DNA of 64,000 nucleotides from Malaya genurostris. Taxonomy: Eukaryota > Arthropoda > Insecta > Diptera > Culicidae. The notes under the pieces are model-generated. The model was not told the origin of the DNA. It saw nothing but the letters and a program-made list of their open reading frames with translations, and made no database searches. Where the stretch lies: positions 117,605,928 to 117,669,927 of the forward strand of contig NC_080572.1 of NCBI RefSeq assembly GCF_030247185.1, given 5' to 3'. A program made the position numbers and the translations under genes. Shown here piece by piece: positions 46,779 through 56,994 of this stretch. Position 1 is the first letter of the stretch; every line of letters starts with the position of its first letter.

Positions 46779-47000
46779 ATGGTCGGGTATCGGGTATTTT
46801 ACCCGAAACCCGACCCGTACCCGTACCCGACGGGTTTTTGGTCGGGTACGGGTAAAAATTTTTATTTTCAATCGGGTGCGGGTCGGGTACGGGTAAAAAA
46901 TTTTACTGCTCACTCGGGTACGGGTAAAAAAATTTACCGCTCACTCGGGTACGGGTCGGGTACGGGTAAATTTTTTTTTCGGATCGATTACCCGACCATT
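46779..47000 (+). repeat. Left G-rich array
   Basis: Repeats of TCGGGTACGGGT with A/T spacers. The array itself is bordered by ATGGTCGGGTA and TACCCGACCAT, so it could once have been an independent small element. Confidence 0.85.
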
Positions 47001-47626
47001 TGTACTTCACATAAATATGTTTACACGTTGACGAGATTTTTTCATTGCAAAACAGTTCTTCCGAAAAATAATCAATTTGATTAAAGGGGTTTTGACATTC
47101 GCGCCTAGGACCAGACCTGTCAACTGGCATCTTTTTCCAGAAAAAAACATTTTTTTCTTCATGAAAAGTTATGTGAATATTTCCCGCCCTACTTTGTTTA
47201 TAACATATTTAATAAGACACACTGCCTTAGCTCTATGATGTTGCGGTCGGAATCTACTTTTCACGTAGGTTTTAATGGACTGCCATTTTAAAGCTGTTTA
47301 ATGCACAATCCAGTAAAAATTATTTGATTCATATACTGCGCATACTCGCATATCAGTCTCATATCGATTTTCGCCAATTTTGAGTTAGCTTGAGGAATGG
47401 AGTCTTTCCTCAATATACTCTCAGAAATTGCAATAAAAGTTGAGGGTTTGTTCAGTAAAATATAAAAAAATATCAACTCATTTCTGTGTCCCATATGCTA
47501 AAGTACCCGCATATCAGTCCCATTCAGTGCAAAGTTTCAATAATTTCATTTGTTGCAATATTGGAACAGCAAAGGTGTATTACCGATATTTCATGTAATA
47601 ATACCAAGATTTAGCATTAGGGAGCA

Positions 47627-47835
47627 AATCAAAGTCTTGGCATTACATTCCTTTCGTGGAATTTGGCCTTTCTGTTTCAACAGACTTCGCAGCCGATTCT
47701 TAGCGTACAGAATCATTGCTTGGCTAGTACTATGAATCCTACTGACACTAAGAATCCTTCCAGGTCGAGGCTCGAACATACGACAGCTGGCTTGTAAGAC
47801 CAGCGTCCTAAGCATTGAACCGCCAACCCGGGACC
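47627..47835 (-). repeat. Complete tRNA-derived SINE with 14-bp target duplication
   Basis: AGCATTAGGGAGCA occurs exactly on both sides (47613-47626 and 47836-47849). On the minus strand the element begins GGTCCCGGGTTGGCGGTTCA, has the B-box-like TATGTTCGAGCC, and then a body with GTCTGTTGAAACAGAAAGG and GGAATGTAATGCCAAGAC. The perfect duplication indicates a relatively young insertion. Fragments of the same family lie at 6955-7026 and 8185-8262. Confidence 0.92.
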
Positions 47836-48179
47836 AGCATTAGGGAGCACAATAAATAAAAAAATTTCGGAAATAAACTTTTTGATCGTCTTTTTCTCAA
47901 CATGCTGATTTCCCATATGGGACTGATATGCAAGTATGGGCAGTATATAAAATGTAGTGTAGTACTCATATCACATTCAGATACCAGAAAACTGTTATTT
48001 TAAATATTGGTTAGAGATTTTCAAAATTTTCATAAAAATCATTGGGATTCTTACCATAAAAACATGAACATTTAATTCAGAAAATCTGCATAGAAGTTCT
48101 TATTATTCTGCACTTCTGGGTGGTGTCACCTCACTTTAAATAACACCGATTGATGGCACAGCAAGTTGGGCTATATTGC

Positions 48180-49018
48180 TAGTTAATTTTCGTTTCTTTT
48201 CACTGGACTACAAGTGAAAATCTCGATGCGTGACAACGTGGAGTTGCAAAAGTGCGGATGAAAATCTTTTCTCGCGAAATACTCAAATTTTCACCGTGTT
48301 CACTCGTTGAGGGTTCCACCGGTTCAATGGCTGTAAAAACCACCAGCTACCGTTGTCACCCGGCGAACGACCTTGCATGGTTAAAACCGGGTTTAAATAA
48401 ACGCTATAAAAAATAAAAAATAAACCACCAGCTACCGATAACATCGTGGGTGTGGGTTTGTGAGGCTTACAAAACAGGCATAGTTGACAGATTAATTTAA
48501 ATCAAAATCATAATTAATTTTGCTTTGTAGTAAAAAATTGTAACCAAAAAAATTTCCTACGACTGTTCAAACTACTTGCACTTGAAGGACTCACTGTTCA
48601 CCATGTTCAAAATTGAATTTTTCACACCGGGAATACACGTACATTGTTTGATTCTTTGGTCAATTCACGTAAACGAACTGATAACACACTATTCATTTTA
48701 GGGGATGTTCGCATAACATTCATTTTCGTCACGTATAATATTCAATTCGACATTTGGAACTATTTTACGTGATTTTTCAAGTGATTCGAATGTGAATTTT
48801 CATTTGTGTGTCAAGATAATGAGCACGCTTACTTATAGTTCTAAAGAATTGGATCAAAAGTCGCACTGTTTCGTAAAAACCATACCTACCCAAAATTGAG
48901 TACAACGGGTATTACGACATATTGGGTAAATATGCTTCTCGAAAAATTTGAGTAGATATTATTCGCTTTTGTTGACATTTGTAAATGAAAATAAAGTACC
49001 AAAGACATTGGAAATCTA
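48180..49018. other. No recognised feature inside the composite
   Basis: Non-coding sequence, including a tRNA-like-looking stretch near 48300 (GGTTCCACCGGTTCAATGG) that lacks a convincing B box. Confidence 0.35.
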
Positions 49019-49845
49019 CAGGGTCCGCCATCTAACATTTATTTTTGAACTAGCGGTTATTTCGACATTGGTAACCTAAATGTCACTTCTGATTTGACAG
49101 AAACTTAGTTGTATCCTTCCGCTGAACGAAAATGGTTGTGTATACGCTTGAGGACCGCGTGGAAATAGTGCAGTTTTACTTTCAAAATCATGGTAATGTT
49201 GCGGAATGTGTGCAAAAAGTCATCTTCTCGGATGAGGCACATTTTCATCTCGGCGGGTATGTTAATAAGCAAAATTGTCGCATCTGGGGACGGAAAACCC
49301 GCACGTCATCATGGAGGAGCCGATCTCAGAGAGTGACGGTTTGGTGCGGATTTTTGTCTGGCGGCATCATTGGGCCTTTTTTCTTAGAAAATGAGGCAGG
49401 AGCCGCCGCCACGGTCAATGGCGAGCGGTACTGCGTCATCATTAGCGATTGGTTCTTCCCGTTACTTGAAGAGGAAGACTTGGACACCTTTTGATTCCAA
49501 CAAGACGGCGCTCCGTGCCACACAGCCAACGCTACGATCGATCATCTGTGCACAGTCTTCGAAGATCGAATTATCAGTCGAAATTCGGATGTCGTTTGGC
49601 CGCCTCGGAGCTGTGATTTGACACCGTTAGACTATTATCTTTGAGCGGCTGTCAAAGATAAGTGTTATGTGGACAAGCCAGAGACAATTCAAGCCTTGAA
49701 GGATAACATTCGTGCATCCATAGCTGAAATAAAGCTGCATACAATCGAAAATGTATTAAAAAGCTGGACCGACCGTATGGCGTACTGCAAGGCCCGCCGA
49801 GGCAGCCATTTGAATGAAATTATATTCCACAATTACCCGGAAGGA
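49019..49845 (+). pseudogene. Mariner-like transposase relic (DD41D-type spacing)
   Basis: A terminal-repeat-like CAGGGTCCGCCATCTAAC starts at 49019. From 49132 the frame gives MVVYTLEDRVEIVQFYFQNH, then jumps after GNVAECVQK to VIFSDEAHFHLGGYVNKQN, a deletion of roughly 100 residues covering the rest of the DNA-binding domain. VTVWCGFLSGGIIGPFF follows; a stop at 49492 precedes FQQDGAPCHTA, and after a stop in place of Trp (PLDYYL then TGA) the C-terminus SHLNEIIFHN is reached. All three catalytic Asp positions can be seen; 41 residues lie between the second and third by my count. The 3' end runs straight into the right G-rich array. Confidence 0.85.
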
Positions 49846-49849
49846 TTGT

Positions 49850-50057
49850 CGGGTCGGGTACGGGTACAGGTAATTTTTAATCGGGTACGGGTCGGGTACG
49901 GGTAATTTTTATTTATTATTGATCGGGTACGGGTCGGGTACGGGTAATTTTTTAAATTTTCAATCGGGTACGGGTCGGGTACGGGTAAATTTTTTTGCTC
50001 ATCACTCGGGTACGGGTCGGGTTCGGGTATAAGAATTTCTATACCCGACCATCTCTA
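49850..50057 (+). repeat. Right G-rich array and terminal repeat
   Basis: Four or more CGGGTACGGGTCGGGTACGG-type units with A/T spacers, same orientation as the left array, closed by ATACCCGACCATCTCTA. Confidence 0.85.
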
Positions 50058-50668
50058 TTGCATATGTCAATTTCAACCAATAACGAGCGGGTTCGAAAGT
50101 GGTTCTCGAAATGGATTAACAAGTGTCAGGTCCTGTCCTAGGCTTTACATTGTAATTGACAGGCCGTTTGCTTGTTTGGAACTGGAAGCTGTCACTCCAA
50201 ACGAACAACTGTCGTCACTCTGGTTATAGGCACTCTAGGTTTAGTGACTAGATTTTATGGGTGCCAGATTATACACTCTTACCAGCCGCTACCTAATATT
50301 GAGTCAAAACCTACCCAAAATCAACTAAAGTACATCTTCCCAATTTTAGGTAACTAGTGATGACCTCAAAATTTAGGCAAAGGTAAGTTTACCCAAGGTG
50401 TTATGCCATGGCAAAGCACGCTGTCCATTTTTTACGATCAAGTCGAAGTATGAGTAGATAACGACCTAATTTTGGGTAGCTTATAGATGATCTCAACAAT
50501 GAGTGATTTCTCCTCAGAAAAATATGTAAACTTCATTTTCAGTGTAATTGGATGAATAAAAGGGTTTGACACATTCACTCAAAGTTTGCAGCTTATGAAG
50601 ATACTTGTCCACTTCGAATCATTAGAGCTATAAATGGAAATCTTTGGTGCTGAATTCAGCGATGAATA

Positions 50669-51112
50669 GCGGCCCTTACACGATCATTAAAAGTGTCATT
50701 ACTAAGTAATGACACTTCTGCTCAAACGCTCGTCATTACTGCATTACTGTACATCATTACTTTTTAGCATTACACGTTCATTATTAATGATGGGCATTTG
50801 TAACTACTCCAGCAATAGAAATAGCAATATTTTTATTTTTGTTTAGCTGAAAATAAATTTGATTTGCCATTGAAACGTTAAGATTAATGAAATATTAACA
50901 ATTTAAATCTACACTTTGTCATTTTTTCGCGTATAGTTCTAAAGGTATTCAGCATTTCCACAAAAAAATAAGAAGAAATAATGTTTGTAATGATGGAAAA
51001 TCCGGAATTCCATCATTACTCGTGTCATTACTGAACTCGTAGACCTTACACGATCATTAAAAGTGTCATTACTTTTTAGTAATGCCACTTTTAATGATCG
51101 TGTAAGGGCCGC
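50669..51112. mobile_element. mTA MITE, copy B (inverted relative to copy A)
   Basis: GCGGCCCTTACACGATCATT to AATGATCGTGTAAGGGCCGC, flanked by TA (50667-50668 and 51113-51114). The internal order (CATCATTACTCGTGTCATTA then GTAGACCTTACACGATC) is the reverse complement of copy A at 41121-41570, 9.1 kb away. Confidence 0.9.
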
Positions 51113-51477
51113 TAATAGTCATGGTCGTTGCTACTATGTAAGCGAATAGTTGAAACGACGACACGACCAGACACTCCGAAGAAAAATCAGCATTAAAACT
51201 GTTCGCTAACGATTCACCGCCAGTTACCACAAATCTAGCGACCCCTTGTAAATGATAAAAATAATCTTCTCGAGCAACACTGTTTAAGTTGCTATGGACT
51301 AGTTACCAAGGAACCCCGAAACAAATAAACATGTTTTGAAAGCGGTGGAATAGTTCTATTAGTGTTCAACTTTGTCCAAATTAAGCAGAAATGCATTTAA
51401 ATGAACTCGATTTTCGGAATTTAATCGAAACTATGGATGAAACCAACGAACGAGGACAATGATCTGGTTCCAGCGGT

Positions 51478-51741
51478 TCATCCGTACACTTCAAATGCTA
51501 GCTTTTCTGGGCAGTAGGATTCGGTGTAATATGCCGGTGTCAAAATTGTTTTGTGTCGGTTGATTGCGCAGCAGTAGAAACAGTATTTCACCTTGTTGGC
51601 CACTATTCGAGGATTACTAGTGAAATTCCACAATGAAATCATTTTAGCGTACGTTATACAGGTACCGCAGAGCACTAGCTCGTTGTCGGTCATTTCCATG
51701 TCTTCCTTCTCACACAACGGTTTCAAGTCAAGACCTGAATT
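51478..51741 (-). CDS. Possible Cys-rich exon, unknown protein
   Basis: Minus-strand frame opening after a candidate acceptor (AAAATTCAG, near 51742) and ending at a TAG/TAA at 51478. It contains paired cysteines: ELVLCGTCITYAKM and VKYCFYCCAINRHK, then ESYCPEKLAFEV, a CxxC...CxxC layout compatible with metal binding. There is no good methionine start, so it would be an internal-to-terminal exon. I do not recognise the family and no other exon was found. Confidence 0.35.
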   Translation of the reverse strand, partial: NSGLDLKPLCEKEDMEMTDNELVLCGTCITYAKMISLWNFTSNPRIVANKVKYCFYCCAINRHKTILTPAYYTESYCPEKLAFEVYG

Positions 51742-51819
51742 TTGAACTTGGCTTTATAAAAGACATAACTCATACTCCTCAATTTTTACATTCCGCTATA
51801 GTCAGGTAAATCCATTAAA

Positions 51820-52002
51820 ATGTTCCGTAATATAATAACCGATCTGAAATTTATTTTGTTTACATTAATCTTGCCTTCGATATGCAGTAACCAAGGATAT
51901 GGTGACTGTTATTCAAAATCAATAAATATATCAACTTGTGCTGCCAGTTTAAAAAAATTCACTAGCGTTTCCGATTTGACATTTCCAGTTACTGAGGGGT
52001 AG
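51820..52002 (+). CDS. Possible short secreted peptide or first exon
   Basis: MFRNIITDLKFILFTLILPS, then ICSNQGYGDCYSKSINISTC and AASLKKFTSVSDLTFPVTEG, ending at TAG. The first 23-25 residues look like a signal peptide, and the rest has two spaced cysteines. The frame starts about 80 bp from the head of the Cys-rich minus-strand exon, divergently. No donor with strong consensus follows. It may be a small gene, a truncated one, or chance. Confidence 0.35.
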   Translation: MFRNIITDLKFILFTLILPSICSNQGYGDCYSKSINISTCAASLKKFTSVSDLTFPVTEG

Positions 52003-52381
52003 TTAAATTTACGATACAGTTTTGATAGACGAGTGGCAGGTCGTGTCGTCGGTGGAAATGACTTAGAAAAACAGGCTACGGCTACTACGATTTTTTTCCC
52101 AGTGTAGTAGGAATTTGAACCATTCTAGTATTCCATCATGGATTGAATGTTTCACAATCAATTTATCTGGCACTGCTGCGTAGCTGTCAGATGATTAGAT
52201 GTGTTGTTTTGGCGGAAAATGCATTAGCTGTACAATTTACATTACACTATCATTTTCTCTGTACTATCTGTATATTATTCAAAATAAGACGATTTTCCGT
52301 AATTACGAGTTGTAAATTCAATTTAAGCTTAAGTATCGATTCTGTTACATCTGGAAACTTAGTAATTTTGCACCAGCAATC

Positions 52382-53581
52382 ATGGGAATTAAAGGACTCT
52401 CCCAACTTATAGCTGATGTGGCTCCATTTGCTGTAAAAGAAGGAGAAATCAAGAATTTTTTTGGTAAGTTAATCATGAACGTGACATTTGCTTTGTTCAA
52501 TACAAATATGATTTATTCAGGAAGGAAAGTAGCCATTGACGCGTCAATGTGTCTCTACCAATTCCTTATCGCCGTCCGTGCGGAAGGAGCTCAACTGACA
52601 TCAGTTGATGGAGAAACTACATCACACTTGATGGGAACGTTCTATCGCACCATTCGTTTGTTAGAGAATGGAATTAAACCCGTATATGTTTTTGACGGTA
52701 AGCCCCCAGATCTAAAATCTGGAGAACTTAACAAGCGCGCTGAGAAGCGAGAGGAAGCTCAAAAAGCGTTGGATAAAGCCACTGAAGCAGGAGATACTGA
52801 GGATATTGATAAGTTCAACAGACGCTTAGTAAAGGTCACAAAACAACATTCTAACGAAGCCAAGGAACTGTTGAAACTAATGGGAGTCCCTTACGTGGAT
52901 GCTCCATGTGAAGCAGAAGCTCAATGTGCTGCACTTGTGAAAGGTGGCAAGGTTTACGCTACAGCCACCGAAGATATGGACGCTCTAACGTTCGGTTCTT
53001 CTGTACTCCTACGTCACTTGACATTCAGTGAGGCACGAAAAATGCCAGTCCAAGAGTTCAATTATGAAAAACTACTCAAAGGATTTGAACTAAATCGCGA
53101 CGAGTTTATTGATTTATGTATTTTACTTGGATGTGATTATTGTGACAGTATTCGAGGCATTGGCCCTAAAAAAGCTATTGAATTAATCAATAAATACAGG
53201 TCGATTGATGAAATTCTCGAAAACATCGATACAAAAAAGTACATCGTACCGGAGAATTGGAACTATCAACAGGCAAGACAATTGTTCAAAGAACCAGACG
53301 TTGCTGATCCCGGCAGTATTGAGCTAAAATGGGGCGAACCAGATGAAGAGGGCCTGGTTAAATTCCTATGCGGTGATCGTCAGTTCAACGAAGATCGCAT
53401 CCGAGCTGGTGCAAAGAAGATTCTCAAAACTAAATCTACCGCCACCCAAGGTAGGCTTGATTCGTTCTTCAAGGTCCTGCCATCAACGCCGACGCAAAAA
53501 CGTAAACCAGATACTAAAAGCACGCCCGCGTCGAAGAAAGCCAAAACTACAGGAGGAAAACCAGGTCGTAAACCAAAGTGA
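52382..53581 (+). CDS. Fen1: Flap endonuclease 1
   Basis: Structure-specific 5' nuclease that removes flaps during Okazaki-fragment maturation and long-patch base excision repair, in the nucleus with PCNA. Two exons, 52382-52463 and 52521-53581, give 380 residues, the usual eukaryotic length. The 57-bp intron (GTAAGT...TTCAG) is open in frame, so a naive reading has 19 extra residues between KNFFG and RKVAID. Metal-binding acidic residues are all there: VAIDASM, VFDGKPP, PCEAEAQC, TEDMDAL and LGCDYCDSIRGIGPKKA (H3TH region). A PCNA-binding box QGRLDSFF is followed by a Lys-rich nuclear tail. AATAAA lies at 53636-53641. INTS8 converges from the other strand. Confidence 0.97.
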   Translation: MGIKGLSQLIADVAPFAVKEGEIKNFFGKLIMNVTFALFNTNMIYSGRKVAIDASMCLYQFLIAVRAEGAQLTSVDGETTSHLMGTFYRTIRLLENGIKPVYVFDGKPPDLKSGELNKRAEKREEAQKALDKATEAGDTEDIDKFNRRLVKVTKQHSNEAKELLKLMGVPYVDAPCEAEAQCAALVKGGKVYATATEDMDALTFGSSVLLRHLTFSEARKMPVQEFNYEKLLKGFELNRDEFIDLCILLGCDYCDSIRGIGPKKAIELINKYRSIDEILENIDTKKYIVPENWNYQQARQLFKEPDVADPGSIELKWGEPDEEGLVKFLCGDRQFNEDRIRAGAKKILKTKSTATQGRLDSFFKVLPSTPTQKRKPDTKSTPASKKAKTTGGKPGRKPK

Positions 53582-53635
53582 ACGAACAATTATTTACCAA
53601 TTGATATTGTGTTAATTATCTGAATGTTTCATACA

Positions 53636-53641
53636 AATAAA
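53636..53641 (+). terminator. Polyadenylation signal of Fen1
   Basis: AATAAA 55 bp after the Fen1 stop codon. It falls between the two convergent stop codons, so the 3' untranslated regions of Fen1 and INTS8 probably overlap. Confidence 0.7.
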
Positions 53642-53669
53642 TTCAAAGTCACGACTATTTTGTTTGATT

Positions 53670-56600
53670 CTACAACATATACTGTTTTGCAAGCGATCGC
53701 AGAAAACGAGTTTTTCTTATAGCTGCCGCTTCTCGTTTTATTTCCTCGTTGTTGTTGGCATTGAGTTCGAGTTGTCCAAGATAAGAGATCTAAAAAAAAG
53801 CGAGTATTATAACTAGGGCTTAGGAGTTTACTTTACTGGTGGCTGAGAACCTTATTTTTTCAAATTAGAAGCTACAATCACTAATTATTAATTTTAAAAT
53901 TTTTGAAGCAATCGACTGATACGTACCGCTTGCAATCTCCTTTTGTGTTCTCCTTTTTTGAAATGCCAATTAACAATGAACTCGAGCAAAGTTGGATCCC
54001 ATATGCAGCTGTAGTACGAATCCATCGCGTCGGAAAAACCTGACGTCTTTTCGCTGACGCTTTTGAAAGCAAGCCCGTAATCCGTTTCATCAAGAAATTG
54101 ACACAAAACTGCGGCTTGCATAAAACAACCAAGATTCGAACAGCATTTTATCATGCGTCGAATTATGAAATCATCCAACAGCGGACGTTGCAAATGAATT
54201 GTGCAGTACTCCGACCCAGAGATCAATGCCGTTACATAGTAGCGCATGGCGGCTTCGTAGTTCCCATTGCAGAATTCGATGTCTCCTTTCAGCTTGATCC
54301 AGGGAACATTGTTCGGGTAGTACTTTAAAGACTGATGAATGAAACTGTTCAGCACTTCATCCACCATTTTGATACTATAAATCGCCGGGCTGCAGATAAC
54401 AAGTAACACATATTTTTATTAATTGTAACATGGTTCAACGGTGTGCTACTTACTTGCTAACGTTTGTAGGCCAAAGAAATATGTATTCTGCATTCAGATC
54501 CAAATTTGTTTCGTCCTTTAGGATATTATGAAGCCGAGCCAGCAAAGAAAGCACAATTGTTATTATCAATGGGTCTCGCAACTTCGCTAAAAACAATTGC
54601 AGCATTGTGAAATTTTCTGTAGAATGACGTTGTCGAGAGTTCTGCTGATTAACAAACATGGGTAAAATAAAGTCCCATGCTTCGCGACTAGTTTTCTTAG
54701 TTCCTTTGAACTTTTCAATGTCGAAATATGCCTGCGTAATCACACAGCACAGCTCCAATGCGGGATACCTTTTATCCGGACTCAGTAGACTATTCCAGTC
54801 GTTTAAGTTCAAAAGAATTACAGCGCAGTGCTCAAGAATTTTAGCCCGTGGTGCAACATCATTGCTGGTACTGGCATTCAAACATTGCTTACAATTTCGA
54901 ATAAACTGTACCTGATCTGTCGGTTTCTTCGGCCATTCGTCCAATACCTGCTGGATTTGTATTAGAAGTGCTTCCCATGCTGCCATTTTACCCAGCTTCT
55001 GTACCAAAGGATTATTAGCCAAGTCCTGTCGCGTTGTTTCACTCTTCAAGCACGTTAGCAAGGCAATTGCTGCCGAATAATCTTTTTTGGCGGCCAGTTC
55101 GCGTGATTTGCCAACCAGAATGTATGCAAAATCTTGTAAAAATCCCCGCTGCAATGACATCAACAGCTGCTTCAGTGGAAGTGGAATTGACCAGCTGGGA
55201 TTGATACTCCAGAGAGGTTTGGTTGGATTCGTTCCGGCTAGTTTCACCAGCATTTTACGTACCCCACTGGCATGAGTACAAGTTATTAACTGCCGCTCGT
55301 ATGTACCAACGTCTAACCGCAGTACTAAAATAGAAAAGGTATAAACAATTCGATTCCTTTTGACACTAATGGCAAAAACATACATTTCGAATCGCATACG
55401 GTCCAGTCGGATTGTATTCCAATCCCGGTGAACTGAATGTCATCCTTCATCCTTTGTTTTTTCAAATCTTCATACTCCTTGCAAGAAATAAGTTTCTGGT
55501 AACTTTTCAATATCGTCTCCAACCCTCCGGTGTACCCCTGAGTGCAAATTGTTTGTAGAAAATATGTCTTCAGTTTATTTATATCGGACAAAGTGTACTC
55601 GTCAAATTGTTCATCCACAAATTGTAGCATCAGTTCAGTCAACTTCATTTGTTGCTGCTTGTACTTTTGCAATGCCACATTTGATCCTAAAATGTTATCG
55701 CCATCTAAAACGTGACGAATGACATTCAAAGCCACGACCGCCAATTCAAGCTCCTTATGATCGGTCGTTCCCGCTTCTGGACTACCCATAGACACGTAAC
55801 CTTCTACATTCAACTCAAGAATTTTCCGCTGGGTCATGGGTATTTCCCGTTTGATGTTATCCTCTTTCAGGATCTGCACAATACCTGAATAATTATCCAT
55901 CATAGATTCACTAAGCCGTTGCATTAATCCGATAGGCCCTCCTGCAACGCCACATGCCATCATGTATCCGCGAAGCTGTTCTTCCTCAACACTGCAGTAA
56001 AGATTCTTCGCAGAAGGCTTCGTGCTATACTCAAGCTTCATGAGATCAAAATTCTCCTTACTTAGTAGAATATTCTGCTTGGCAAGTTCGTATTTTTGCA
56101 CATACAAGTAGTACAAGCATAAATCATAATGAATTTGCGCTCTTAATTCAGCATTTGATATAGCAATTGCTGTATCAAAACGCTGCTGAACACTCTCTGC
56201 GTGTGCATCCAGTGCAACAAATGAGTCATAAGTTAAAATTCTGAACGGTTCAGAATCGGTAATTACTTGATTAAGAAAATCGATGCTGATGTTTGTGAAA
56301 GGTTCCAATGAATTAATAAACGAATCATCTCTCATTGAATAAGGTGTGGAATCTGGAATTCCTGGAACCAAACTGAAAAGCTTTGTATTTTTCGCTATGG
56401 ATCCACGAATCACTTGTGCCCGAAGTACCCAGCGATGGTACAAGGTCAACGCAAAGTTCAATGAATGTTTAGAACCTTCTGGCCCAATAATCGGACATTC
56501 GTGTACCAATGAGAGTGGTAAATTTACCGCTTTGCCAGCTGTAACACTGCACAAGTCACTCAGTAATTGAATTTGCCTCTGTAGTGGGAGATTTTTTTCC

Positions 56601-56969
56601 AGTACTTCCAAATCCCACCGAAGAAAAGCAGCAACTTTCAACGCTAATATTTTGAGAGCAAGTTGCTTCTTACTGTATTTCAACCCTTCATTCTTATTCA
56701 TACTATCCGCCTCAGGAGAATTCAATTCATTAGGATTTTGATTTTCCGGTGAAATCGAGAGAAACTGTGTTATTAATTCTGTCGCAGTAGGATCTGTTGA
56801 TATTTATCGAATATAAATCATTAATACAGTTAAACGAATGGAACAACAGACAATTACCTGAAACGGGTCTCGAAAGATGTTTTGTAAGTAAGTTAGGTTT
56901 AAGCAAAAATTCGAACCACAAAATTGTTTCATCCGATAATGGAACCGTTTTTGGTCGAAGAACGTCCAT
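53670..56969 (-). CDS. IntS8: Integrator complex subunit 8
   Basis: Integrator is the metazoan nuclear complex that processes snRNA 3' ends and terminates paused transcription; INTS8 belongs to its PP2A-binding module. Five exons in phase: 56969-56858, 56793-55384, 55324-54454, 54389-53927 and 53789-53670, giving 991 residues against about 995 in human. Start MDVLRPKTVPLSDETILWFE carries the conserved WFEFLL N-terminus. Helical-repeat (TPR-like) segments follow, for example AELRAQIHYDLCLYYLYVQK and NNVPWIKLKGDIEFCNGNYE. The C-terminus is YLGQLELNANNNEE...FLRSLAKQYML. All introns are 59-137 bp. No disruption seen. Confidence 0.96.
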
Positions 56970-56994
56970 TATTCGAATTATAATTTATTTTTAA

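Larger units (their letters stand above)
46774..50057. mobile_element. 3.3-kb hAT-like composite with G-rich arrays
   Basis: TAGAGATGGTCGGGTAT at the left end is mirrored by ATACCCGACCATCTCTA at the right end, and TTGCATAT flanks both ends (46766-46773 and 50058-50065). Next to each end is an array of CGGGTACGGGTCGGGTACGG units separated by A/T runs (46779-47000 and 49850-50040). Inside are a SINE with its own target duplication (47627-47835) and a mariner-like transposase relic (49019-49845). No hAT transposase is visible, so it is non-autonomous. The 8-bp duplication and TAGAG ends suggest hAT; this is inference. Confidence 0.75.

Noticed and set aside
46743..47084. 113-residue frame (FYPKPDPYPYPTGF-type)
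   Set aside because: It is the translation of the G-rich array, not a gene.
47760..47835. tRNA gene on the minus strand
   Set aside because: Same reasoning: tRNA-like head followed by a SINE body, with a SINE-type target duplication.
54098..55275. Plus-strand open frames at 54098-54328, 54658-54915 and 55087-55275
   Set aside because: All lie antisense within INTS8 exons and are shadow frames.
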